64,000 nucleotides of DNA. Source: Roseibium hamelinense. GTDB lineage: Bacteria > Pseudomonadota > Alphaproteobacteria > Rhizobiales > Stappiaceae. The notes under the pieces were generated by a model, which searched no databases, was not told where the DNA came from, and was given only the letters and a program-made list of their open reading frames with translations. Of this stretch, positions 36,014 through 44,274 are shown one piece after another. Position numbers and translations under genes: made by a program. Position 1 is the stretch's first letter, and each line of letters begins with the position of its first letter. The stretch lies in contig NZ_VLLF01000001.1 in NCBI RefSeq assembly GCF_007830545.1, forward strand, positions 310,001 through 374,000, read 5' to 3'.

Positions 36014-37333
36014 ATGGCGGACGGATTCGGCAAAACATACGATTTTTTCAGCGGATTTTTGAAGAGCCAGCCATCCAGCCTGGCGCGCTGGTTTTCGGTC
36101 GTTTTCACGTTTTTGGCCGTGGCGCCCATTTTGCAGACCGGTCTTGCGGGCCAAGCACAAGCGCAGCAGCCGAACCCGGTCGTGAGCGGCGCACGGGTCG
36201 CTGGCGACGAGGTGCGAACCCGGTTCGTGCTCGACCTTGATCGGCAGATTACACCGGTCATTTCCGCACTGGCTGATCCCTACCGGTTGATCATCGATTT
36301 GCCGGAGGTTGATTTCCGTTTGCCCGAAGATGCTGGCCGGGACGGTCGGGGGCTCGTGACCGATTGGCGCTATGGCCTGTTTGCAACCGGAAAATCACGC
36401 ATCGTGCTGGATATTTCGGAACCCGTTGCAATCGACAAGACCTTTGTTCTTCCCGCCGTAGATGATCAGCCGGCAAGGTTTGTGATTGATCTTGTTAAAA
36501 GCACGCGTGAGACATTTGTCGCCTTCGCCGCGTCCTCGCGGGAAAAGCTCCGGTCCGGCCAAACCGTGTCGAGCGCGAAGGGAGACCGGCTGGGCAATGA
36601 CGGGGACAGGCCCTTGATTGTACTCGATCCGGGGCATGGCGGTATTGATTCGGGTGCGCGCGGTATTGGTGGAACGCTTGAAAAGGCCGTTGTTCTGGAT
36701 TTTTCCAGCATGTTGAAGCGCAAGCTGGAGGCTACCGGCCGGTACGAGGTCCATCTCACCCGCGAAACCGACACGTTCATTTCGCTGAGTGAGCGGGTGG
36801 ATATTGGGCACCGGCTGGCCGCTGATCTGTTCATCTCGATTCATGCGGATTCGGTCCGCCGTTTCCGCAAACAAGTGCGCGGCGCGACCGTCTACACGCT
36901 CTCGGACCGGGCATCGGACGATTTGGCTGAGGAATTGGCGGAACGCGAGAATATGTCGGACGTGATCGCCGGTGTTGAGCTTGAAGCTGAGCCCACTGAC
37001 GTCACTGACATCCTGCTTGATCTCGCGCGGCGTGAAACGCGCAATTTCTCGGTTTATTTCGCGCGCACTCTGGTCACCGAGTTGAAAAGCGCCGTGCGGT
37101 TGATCAACAATCCGCACCGGTCTGCCGGCTTCCGGGTCCTCAAGGCAGCGGATGTGCCTTCCGTCCTGGTGGAACTTGGATATCTGTCGAACGAACATGA
37201 CGAGAAACTGCTGATTTCGGAGGAATGGCGCGAGCGCATGGCCAACGCCATGGTGGACGCGATCGATAACTTCTTCCGTCCGCGCTTGGCGCAGGATCAG
37301 ACGGAACGGGGCGATGCACCGGTCCGAAATTAG
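36014..37333 (+). CDS. N-acetylmuramoyl-L-alanine amidase (AmiC-like, with AMIN domain)
   Basis: 439 residues from ATG 36014, which follows GAAGGG. An in-frame ATG at 35969 is the alternative. Signal peptide around residues 27-52 (WFSVVFTFLAVAP...AQAQQ). The AMIN domain (about 60-170) contains RFVLDLDRQITPVISALADPYRLIIDLP. The Amidase_3 domain starts with IVLDPGHGGIDSGARG (about 205) and has SIHADS, then SVLVELGYLSNEHDE with the catalytic Glu. It cleaves the amide between MurNAc and the stem peptide during cell separation. It is followed by the PBP1a gene on the same strand. Confidence 0.92.
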   Translation: MADGFGKTYDFFSGFLKSQPSSLARWFSVVFTFLAVAPILQTGLAGQAQAQQPNPVVSGARVAGDEVRTRFVLDLDRQITPVISALADPYRLIIDLPEVDFRLPEDAGRDGRGLVTDWRYGLFATGKSRIVLDISEPVAIDKTFVLPAVDDQPARFVIDLVKSTRETFVAFAASSREKLRSGQTVSSAKGDRLGNDGDRPLIVLDPGHGGIDSGARGIGGTLEKAVVLDFSSMLKRKLEATGRYEVHLTRETDTFISLSERVDIGHRLAADLFISIHADSVRRFRKQVRGATVYTLSDRASDDLAEELAERENMSDVIAGVELEAEPTDVTDILLDLARRETRNFSVYFARTLVTELKSAVRLINNPHRSAGFRVLKAADVPSVLVELGYLSNEHDEKLLISEEWRERMANAMVDAIDNFFRPRLAQDQTERGDAPVRN

Positions 37334-37537
37334 GGGCACGGCAAGAATTTTGATCCATTCTTGGCAATGAGTTGCGGGTTTGGAGTTTGCCTCAGCATCG
37401 CCATATTGGTGATGGTACTACGCGAAATTGCCTCAACCCGTTGCAGGCATGGATTTTAAACAGTGATGAGTGCTCTTCCGCTGCGAATGTGGTAGGAGTC
37501 GGCGCGGTCAAACGTCGGGGAAAGACGAGCCCGGATT

Positions 37538-39991
37538 ATGAAGTTTCTTGTGAAGTTTTTTGGCTACCTGTTCGGCATTGGGGCGGCGCTCGGGCTCCTG
37601 GTGGCCGCCGGTGTGTGGATGTATCTTGACCATGTGAGTGAAGATCTTCCCGATTACACCGCGCTGAAAAACTACGAACCCCCGGTCATGACACGGGTCC
37701 ATGCTGCGGATGGCAAGCTGATGGCCGAATATGCCACGCAGCGCCGCATGTTCCTGCCGATCCAGGCGATACCTGACAGTCTGAAGGAAGCTTACATCTC
37801 CGCAGAGGACAAGAATTTCTTCAGCCATATCGGAATCGATCCCGAGGGCATCGCCCGCGCTGTGGTCCGCTACGTGCAAAATCTCGGCTCAGGGCGCCGT
37901 CCGGAGGGAGCGTCGACCATCACACAGCAGGTCGCGAAGAACTTCCTCCTGACAAACGAAGTGTCCATCGAGCGCAAGATCAAGGAAGCGATCCTGTCGC
38001 TGCGCATTGAGCAAGCCTATTCCAAGGACGAGATCCTCGAGCTCTATCTGAACGAAATTTACCTGGGTCTCGGCGCCTACGGAGTGGCCGCGGCTTCGCT
38101 GGTGTATTTCGATAAGTCGGTTCACGAGCTGACACTGGAAGAAGCCGCTTACCTGGCCGCGCTGCCGAAAGCGCCAAACAACTATCATCCGTTCCGCCAG
38201 ACCGAGCGGGCCGTGGGCCGCCGGAACTGGGTCATCGACCGCATGGTCGAAAATGGGTATGTCAGCTTTGAAGAGGGTGAGGAAGCCAAGGCCAAACCTT
38301 TGAAAGTTACACCGCGGGACCGGGGAACCAAGATCTACTCGGCTGAGTACTTCACCGAGGAAGTCCGCCGCGAAGTGGCGGACATCTTTGGCGAAAAGCG
38401 CCTTTACGAGGGTGGCTTGTCTGTGCGTTCCACCCTTGATCCTGAAATGCAGGAACTTGCGCGCGAATCTTTGATGAAAGGCCTGATCGATTTCGATCGC
38501 AAGCGCGGCAAGTGGCGCGGGCCGGTGGGCACCATTGAGGCCGGCGCCGATTGGGGCGTGCCTCTCGGCAAGATTGAAGCGCTTGGCGATATCCCCGAAT
38601 GGCAACTGGCTGTTGTTCTCGAGGCCGGTCAGAACCAGGCAACCGTTGGCATCCAGCCCGGCAAGCTGGTCAATGGCAGGCTGTCAGACGAGCGCAAGTC
38701 CGGACCGCTGTTCCTCGATACGATGAAATGGGCACGGGTGAATGGCCGTGCGCCGAGTGCGGTGACCGATGTGCTCAAGCCCGGCGATGTCGTTTATGTG
38801 CAGGAGAGCAATGTTGCTCCAGGTGCCTATGAGCTTCGCCAGATCCCTGAGGTCTCTGGTGCGCTGGTCGCCATGGATCCCTACACGGGACGTGTTCTGG
38901 CCCTGGTCGGTGGCTTCAGTTTTGATCAGAGCGAGTTCAACCGGGCAACACAGGCCTACCGTCAGCCCGGGTCTTCGTTTAAGCCTTTCCTGTATGCCGC
39001 TGCGCTCGACAACGGCTACACACCATCGTCGGTGATCATGGATGCGCCGGTCGAGATCAGTCAGGGGCCGGGCCTTGCCACATGGCGGCCGCAAAACTAC
39101 GGCGGCAAGTTTTATGGTCCGTCGACGCTGCGCACCGGGATTGAGCGCTCGCGAAACGTAATGACCGTGCGCCTTGCGCAGGACATGGGCATGCCGCTGG
39201 TGGCCGAGTACGCGAAACGTTTCGGTATCTACGACAATATGTTGCCGGTTCTCTCCATGTCGCTCGGCGCAGGGGAGACGACTGTGATGCGCATGACTGC
39301 CGCCTTCGCGACAATTGCAAATGGCGGCCGGAAAATCCGCCCGACCCTGATCGACCGGATTCAGGATCGGTATGGCCGCACGATCTTTAAGCATGACAGC
39401 CGGATCTGCGACGGCTGTACCCAAGACGCGTGGCAGGGGCAGGAAGAACCGACCTTGATCGATGACCGCGAGCAAGTGCTCGATCCGATGACCGCTTACC
39501 AGATCACTTCGATGATGGAAGGTGTTGTCCAGCGCGGCACCGCGACATCCGTGCGCGCGGTCGGCCGTCCGGTTGCCGGCAAGACCGGCACGACAAATGA
39601 TGAAAAGGACGCCTGGTTTGTCGGTTTCTCGCCGGACCTCGCGGTCGGGGTGTTTGTCGGTTACGACAACCCGCGTCCCATGGGCCGGGGAGCGACCGGC
39701 GGGCAGGTTGCTGCGCCGATCTTCACCGACTTCATGAAAAAGGCGCTGGCCGAGCGGCCGCCGGTGGAATTCCGTGTTCCAAAAGGTCTTCAGCTGATCC
39801 CGATCAACAAGAACACCGGCCTGCGCACCGCCGCTGGCTCACCGGGAACGATTCTGGAGGCCTTCAAGCCGGGCATGGCTCCGCCTGACAGCTACTCTGT
39901 GATCGGGTTCCAGGATGAGATGGGCGTTCCGCGCACCGTGTCGCCTGAAGCGGGCCAGGCGGTGCTGTCCGGAACCGGCGGTCTTTATTGA
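37538..39991 (+). CDS. mrcA: Class A penicillin-binding protein (PBP1a)
   Basis: 817 residues. The N-terminal signal anchor LFGIGAALGLLVAAGVWMYL is at about 11-30. The GT51 glycosyltransferase domain has SAEDKNFFSHIGID with the catalytic Glu, GASTITQQVAKNFLL and KILELYLNEIYLG-type (here DEILELYLNEIYLG) motifs. The transpeptidase domain has SxxK in GSSFKPF (about 477), SRN in ERSRNVM and KTGTTND (about 681). It polymerises and crosslinks peptidoglycan in the periplasm. It lies 204 nt after the amidase gene, in the usual amiC-mrcA-prfB order of related genomes. Confidence 0.96.
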   Translation: MKFLVKFFGYLFGIGAALGLLVAAGVWMYLDHVSEDLPDYTALKNYEPPVMTRVHAADGKLMAEYATQRRMFLPIQAIPDSLKEAYISAEDKNFFSHIGIDPEGIARAVVRYVQNLGSGRRPEGASTITQQVAKNFLLTNEVSIERKIKEAILSLRIEQAYSKDEILELYLNEIYLGLGAYGVAAASLVYFDKSVHELTLEEAAYLAALPKAPNNYHPFRQTERAVGRRNWVIDRMVENGYVSFEEGEEAKAKPLKVTPRDRGTKIYSAEYFTEEVRREVADIFGEKRLYEGGLSVRSTLDPEMQELARESLMKGLIDFDRKRGKWRGPVGTIEAGADWGVPLGKIEALGDIPEWQLAVVLEAGQNQATVGIQPGKLVNGRLSDERKSGPLFLDTMKWARVNGRAPSAVTDVLKPGDVVYVQESNVAPGAYELRQIPEVSGALVAMDPYTGRVLALVGGFSFDQSEFNRATQAYRQPGSSFKPFLYAAALDNGYTPSSVIMDAPVEISQGPGLATWRPQNYGGKFYGPSTLRTGIERSRNVMTVRLAQDMGMPLVAEYAKRFGIYDNMLPVLSMSLGAGETTVMRMTAAFATIANGGRKIRPTLIDRIQDRYGRTIFKHDSRICDGCTQDAWQGQEEPTLIDDREQVLDPMTAYQITSMMEGVVQRGTATSVRAVGRPVAGKTGTTNDEKDAWFVGFSPDLAVGVFVGYDNPRPMGRGATGGQVAAPIFTDFMKKALAERPPVEFRVPKGLQLIPINKNTGLRTAAGSPGTILEAFKPGMAPPDSYSVIGFQDEMGVPRTVSPEAGQAVLSGTGGLY

Positions 39992-40118
39992 TCAACCGGA
40001 TTGCGTACGGCATGACTTGAGCTTTTCCGGCTCTGCCACTAATGTCCGCCCCCGATTAAACGGGCCCGGTACCTGTGACAGGTGCCGGGCGCTTTTTCCA
40101 AAACAAGCGAGGTATCCG

Positions 40119-41250
40119 ATGCGCGCCGAAATGGAAGCCATCGTCGATGAAATCAAGCAGGCCATAAGCCTGCTGAGGAGGCATCTTTGACTGGGATCAG
40201 GCTCTGGTCCGTCTGGATGAACTAAACGCGGCTTCGGAAGATCCAGAGCTGTGGAACGACCCCGCACAAGCCCAAAAGCTCATGCGCGAACGTCAGCAGC
40301 TTGACGACGGAATCAACGGTCTCAAGTCCCTGCAGCAGGATCTTGCCGATAATATCGAGCTCATTGAGCTTGGCGAGATGGAAGGTGATGACGGTGTTGT
40401 AAAAGACGCCGAAGACGCCTTGCGCGGGCTCCAGGACCGGGTCAACCAGCTTCAGCTGCAGTCGCTTCTGTCCGGAGAGGCCGATGCAAATGACACCTAT
40501 CTGGAGATTAATTCCGGAGCCGGCGGCACGGAAAGCCAGGACTGGGCGTCGATGCTGCTGCGGATGTACCGCCGCTGGGCTGAAAAGCGCGGGTTCAAGG
40601 TGGAAGTCCTGGAATACAATGATGGTGAAGAGGCCGGTATCAAGTCGGCGACCTTGTTGATCAAGGGCGAAAATGCCTATGGATGGCTGAAAACCGAGTC
40701 CGGCGTGCACCGGCTGGTGCGCATTTCACCCTATGACAGCAATGCGCGCCGTCATACCAGCTTTTCCAGCGCCTGGGTTTATCCCGTTATCGATGATTCG
40801 ATCGAGATCGACATCAACGAAAGCGATTGCCGGATCGACACCTACCGTGCGTCCGGCGCGGGCGGGCAGCACGTGAACACCACCGATTCGGCAGTTCGGA
40901 TTACCCACCAGCCGACCGGCATTGTCGTGCAGTGCCAGTCCGAGCGCTCACAGCACAAGAACCGGGCAACCGCCTGGTCGATGCTGAAGGCGCGGCTTTA
41001 TGAGGCCGAGCTGAAGAAACGGGAAGAGGCGGCAAACGCTGAAGCGGCGTCCAAGACCGATATTGGCTGGGGCCATCAGATCCGGTCCTACGTTCTGCAG
41101 CCTTATCAGCTGGTCAAAGACCTGCGCACCGGGGTTGAGAGCACATCACCGGGCGACGTGCTCGACGGTGATCTCGACAAGTTCATGGAAGCCTCTCTGG
41201 CCCAGCGCGTGTTCGGTGGCGGCCCGGTTGAGGTCGAAGACGTCGAATAG
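40119..41250 (+). CDS. prfB: Peptide chain release factor 2 (programmed +1 frameshift)
   Basis: Read as 40119-40187 joined to 40189-41250, giving 376 residues. The first 23 codons ([20 protein letters not shown]...) end at an in-frame TGA. The +1 frame continues with [24 protein letters not shown], completing the normal RF2 N-terminus. Later motifs: SPF-equivalent [19 protein letters not shown], and [16 protein letters not shown] with the GGQ that triggers peptide release. RF2 recognises UGA and UAA, so low RF2 promotes the frameshift and its own synthesis. A hairpin terminator follows. Confidence 0.96.
40176..40191 (+). promoter_or_regulatory. prfB programmed +1 frameshift site
   Basis: AGGAGG (internal Shine-Dalgarno-like) at 40176-40181, three bases, then CTT-TGA-C at 40185-40191. 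This matches the classical RF2 site in which the ribosome slips from CTT into TTT at the UGA stop. Spacing is the same as in E. coli. Confidence 0.95.
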
Positions 41251-41271
41251 TCCGGCCAGGGCCTGGAGGAA

Positions 41272-41299
41272 AAAAACGGCGCCGTTTGGCGCCGTTTTT
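41272..41299 (+). terminator. Bidirectional terminator between prfB and the M23 gene
   Basis: A perfect 12-bp stem AAAAACGGCGCC/GGCGCCGTTTTT with a GTTT loop. It has an A-tract on one side and a T-tract on the other, so it can serve both converging genes. Confidence 0.93.
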
Positions 41300-41322
41300 G
41301 TGCCGGATAAACCATGCTTTTC

Positions 41323-42656
41323 CTAAAATGACAGGATGGGTGTGAGCTCGGCGCCAGCTTTTACGAATGCGGCCGGATCAAGTGGCTTACCGTGGTGACG
41401 GACCTCAAAATGAAGATGCGGCCCGGTTGACCGTCCGGTTGAGCCGACATTGCCGATCACGTCGCCGGACAGTACGTGTGTGCCTTCCGCCACCTGAAGC
41501 CTGCTTAGATGCGCATAACGGGTGACGAATCCGTTTGTGTGCCGGATCTCGACCATCTTTCCATATCCGCCTTTCCAGCCAGCATGGATGACTGTCCCGG
41601 GACCGGCCGAATAAATACGGCTGCCGTAGGTCGCCCGGAAATCCATGCCGGTGTGCATGGCAAGGCTTTTCAAGAACGGATCAACCCGCGGTCCGAAATG
41701 GCTGGAAATGGAAGCCTCTTTCATCGGGCGGGTAATTGGCAGGCGGCGCGCTGCATATTTCAGGTCTTCAAGTGCGGACAGGGCGCGATCCGCGCGGAAC
41801 ACGCGTGCTTCAAAGGACTGGCCCGTGATAGATACAAACGGACCACCCGCACCGGTGACCAACGGGGCATCGATGGTCTTGTCGAGAGAAATGCCCAGCG
41901 GTTTTGTCGCGTTGAGAACGGTTTCGATCTTGCTTTCCGCCGCAACCGCCAGTGCATCGAGAACCGCGGTGCTTTCGCGGTTCATGGTATAGAGCTGGTC
42001 TTCAACGCTCTTCAGGGCTGCCTGGCGGTCAGAGTTTTTTTTTGAGCCGCTGGGGTGCTGGCAGTAGCCTCGGGTGCGGAGCCTGCCGAACCGCGTAGGC
42101 CAAGGGCCGCAAAGGGATCGTCCAGGGGTTCGCTTTCGCCGCCGATTGCAAGAAGTGCATCCGCTTCGCTGGTGCCGGCAAACGCATTGGCAGCGAGGGC
42201 CGGCTTTTGGGTGGGCACCGGATTTTTGATCGCAAGACGGATACCGCTGCGTTCTGCCCGCGACATCAAATCGGCGACAATGCCATGGCGTGTGCTGAGA
42301 TCGTTTTGACGCTGCATCAGGTTTGCGACCTGCTGCTCGACGCTCTCCCGGTCCACCATCCGCCGGCTGTTGAGCCGCTCTATTTCTGCGCGCAGCCGGT
42401 CAATCCGGTCCTGGTAGAGCGTTTCGATTTGCGTGCGGTCATTGGCTGCGGAGGCAAGCATGTCATCCCGCAACACCCAATAGGCGGTGGAGGCGATAAC
42501 GCCGGCTGCCAACACGCCGGCAATCCCTAACGCAGCGAATGCATGTTTGAGCGGCACATGGCGCGGCAGTGTCCATGTTTCGGTGCGACCCTCGGGGCGC
42601 CGATTCTTCGGCGCCTGTCCGGCCAACTGGCCTTGGGTGGTGTGTTTCTTCATCAT
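41323..42656 (-). CDS. M23-family metallopeptidase, frameshifted at an A9 tract
   Basis: Two adjacent frames together form one peptidase. The first (42656 down to 42012) has a cytosolic N-terminus, a transmembrane segment AFAALGIAGVLAAGVIAST and a coiled coil (DRIDRLRAEIERLNSRR). The second (41985 down to 41323) has the LytM/M23 domain with SSHFGPRVDPF, HTGMDFRA and GPHLHFEV zinc and catalytic motifs. In a run of nine A (minus strand, 42035-42043), one extra A would give QKKNSDRQAALKSVEDQLYT and fuse the frames to 444 residues. Possibilities: sequencing error, true mutation, or slippage. An in-frame GTG lies at 42671. Confidence 0.85.
42035..42043 (-). other. A9 homopolymer at the M23 frame break
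   Basis: Nine T on the plus strand, hence nine A in the mRNA sense. The 0 frame reads on to a stop 20 nt later, and the alternative frame continues into the peptidase domain. It suits polymerase or ribosome slippage and is also a typical place for a sequencing error. Confidence 0.9.
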
Positions 42657-42747
42657 GGTCGCGAACGTCACTCGCTTACTGCAAGGTCAAACTCTGACCG
42701 TGATTAGAAACGGTTAAGGTTAATAAATCCTATTTGAATTGAATCGA

Positions 42748-43584
42748 TTAGCCGATCAAGGGCGCAAGAGGCTTGTAAAAACCGGGGGTTAATCCGGCTT
42801 CGGACCGTGCCCGGTCGTTGAATGGCGGTTTTAAATTGCCACGGAAGTGTTTGCGCACATACGTGTGAAACGAGGATTCCGGCCGCTGTCCGATTCTGTC
42901 GCACCAGTAGCGGAACCATTTGGCACCGAAGGCGACATGGTTTTTTTCATCGCGGTAGATCACATCAAGTACCTTGGCGGTGTCCTCATCGCCGATGGCA
43001 CGTGCTTTTTCGATCATCGGCGGGGTGATGTCGAGGCCGCGGGCTTCTAGAACGAGCGGAATGATGGCAAGCCGAGCCGCGAGATCATGTCCGGTGTCCT
43101 GAGCCGCCTGCCACAACCCGTCATGGGCAGGCATGTCGCCATAGGCGGCCCCAAGCTTTGCCAGCCTGTCCTCCAGCATGGCAAAATGCTTTGCCTCCTC
43201 CAACCCGACACGGACCCAGTCATCATAGTAGGAGCGGGGCAGCTTGATGTGCGCAAACCGGCCAATCAGGTCCCAGGTGAGATCGACAGCATTCAGCTCA
43301 ATATGAGCCAGCGAATGGATGAGGGCGATCTTGCTTCCGTCGCCGCCGAGCTTGCGTTTCGGCATATCACGCGGTGCCAGCAGAACGGGCTGGTCCGGCC
43401 GGCCGGGACGATCCGGCATCGCGCCGTCCCGTGTCGGCGTTCCAAGCGCCAGATCCCTTTGGAACCATGCTTTTGAAACGGCATATGCCAGCCGGACTTT
43501 CTCATCGGTCTGACTGGCGGAGACGATCGCGCGTGCCCCGGCAACAAGTGTTGCCGGAACAGGTTTGGTGTGAGTTTGAGGCAT
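42748..43584 (-). CDS. DUF455 ferritin-like protein
   Basis: 278 residues from ATG 43584. It is mainly helical with carboxylate/His motifs as in ferritin-like di-iron proteins: LAHIELNAVDLTWDL, VGLEEAKHFAMLEDRL and YRDEKNHVAFGAKWF. The function of the family is not settled; some members modify tRNA, others are oxygenase-like. It lies 20 nt after the bcp stop and is probably read from the bcp promoter. The open frame extends to 43758 inside bcp but without a plausible start. Confidence 0.85.
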   Translation of the reverse strand: MPQTHTKPVPATLVAGARAIVSASQTDEKVRLAYAVSKAWFQRDLALGTPTRDGAMPDRPGRPDQPVLLAPRDMPKRKLGGDGSKIALIHSLAHIELNAVDLTWDLIGRFAHIKLPRSYYDDWVRVGLEEAKHFAMLEDRLAKLGAAYGDMPAHDGLWQAAQDTGHDLAARLAIIPLVLEARGLDITPPMIEKARAIGDEDTAKVLDVIYRDEKNHVAFGAKWFRYWCDRIGQRPESSFHTYVRKHFRGNLKPPFNDRARSEAGLTPGFYKPLAPLIG

Positions 43585-43604
43585 AAGTCCCGGGTGTTTG
43601 GCGG

Positions 43605-44072
43605 TTAAAGGGCTTTTACCGCGTCCAGCACGGCCTCCGCATGGCCCGGCACTTTCACCTTGCGCCAAATTTTTGCAAGATTTCCGTCCTTGCCGACAAG
43701 GAACGTGGAGCGTTCGACACCCATATACTTCTTGCCGTACATGTTCTTTTCGACCCACACCCCATAGGCCTGTGCCGTCTCGGTGTTCGTATCCGCGGCC
43801 AGGAGCACGGTCAGATCATGCTTGGCTTTGAACTTGTCGTGCTTTTCAGCGGTGTCTGGTGAAATGCCGATGATTGTGGCGCCCAGATCGGAAAACTCTT
43901 TTTCAAGTCCGGAAAATGCGATCGCTTCCTTTGTGCACCCGGGTGTGTCGTCCTTGGGGTAGAAGTAAACAACCACCGGCTGCCCCTTAAGAGAGCTGAG
44001 CGCAATCCGGTTTCCACCGTCGCCATCGAGATCGAAATCCGGTGCCGGGCTGCCCACGTCCAAATCGCTCAT
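43605..44072 (-). CDS. bcp: Thioredoxin-dependent peroxiredoxin (Bcp/PrxQ)
   Basis: 155 residues. The peroxidatic motif DTPGCTKEA has Cys46. The rest of the fold is standard: VVVYFYPKDDTPGCT, GATIIGISPDTAEKHDKF and ERSTFLVGKDGNLAKIWRKVKVPGHAEAVLDAV. PrxQ of the E. coli type has a resolving Cys five residues after the first; here that position is not Cys and no other cysteine is present. It is therefore a 1-Cys form that needs an external thiol. It reduces H2O2 and organic peroxides in the cytosol. Confidence 0.95.
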   Translation of the reverse strand: MSDLDVGSPAPDFDLDGDGGNRIALSSLKGQPVVVYFYPKDDTPGCTKEAIAFSGLEKEFSDLGATIIGISPDTAEKHDKFKAKHDLTVLLAADTNTETAQAYGVWVEKNMYGKKYMGVERSTFLVGKDGNLAKIWRKVKVPGHAEAVLDAVKAL

Positions 44073-44274
44073 ACGTGCCTTCCTTCTGTCACACTGATGT
44101 TGTTAATGCGGCGCTTGGCCTGCCGGGTCGGCATCGCTTTTCGCCTGAGATTGTGAGTATCATAGGTCATGATGCGACTCGTTCAATCGCGCATTGCCGA
44201 GATCCGATCTATCGCGTGCTGGAATGTGTGGACCGCAGGCCGCATCTGCAAGACTTGAGAGCCAACGCCCGCAA

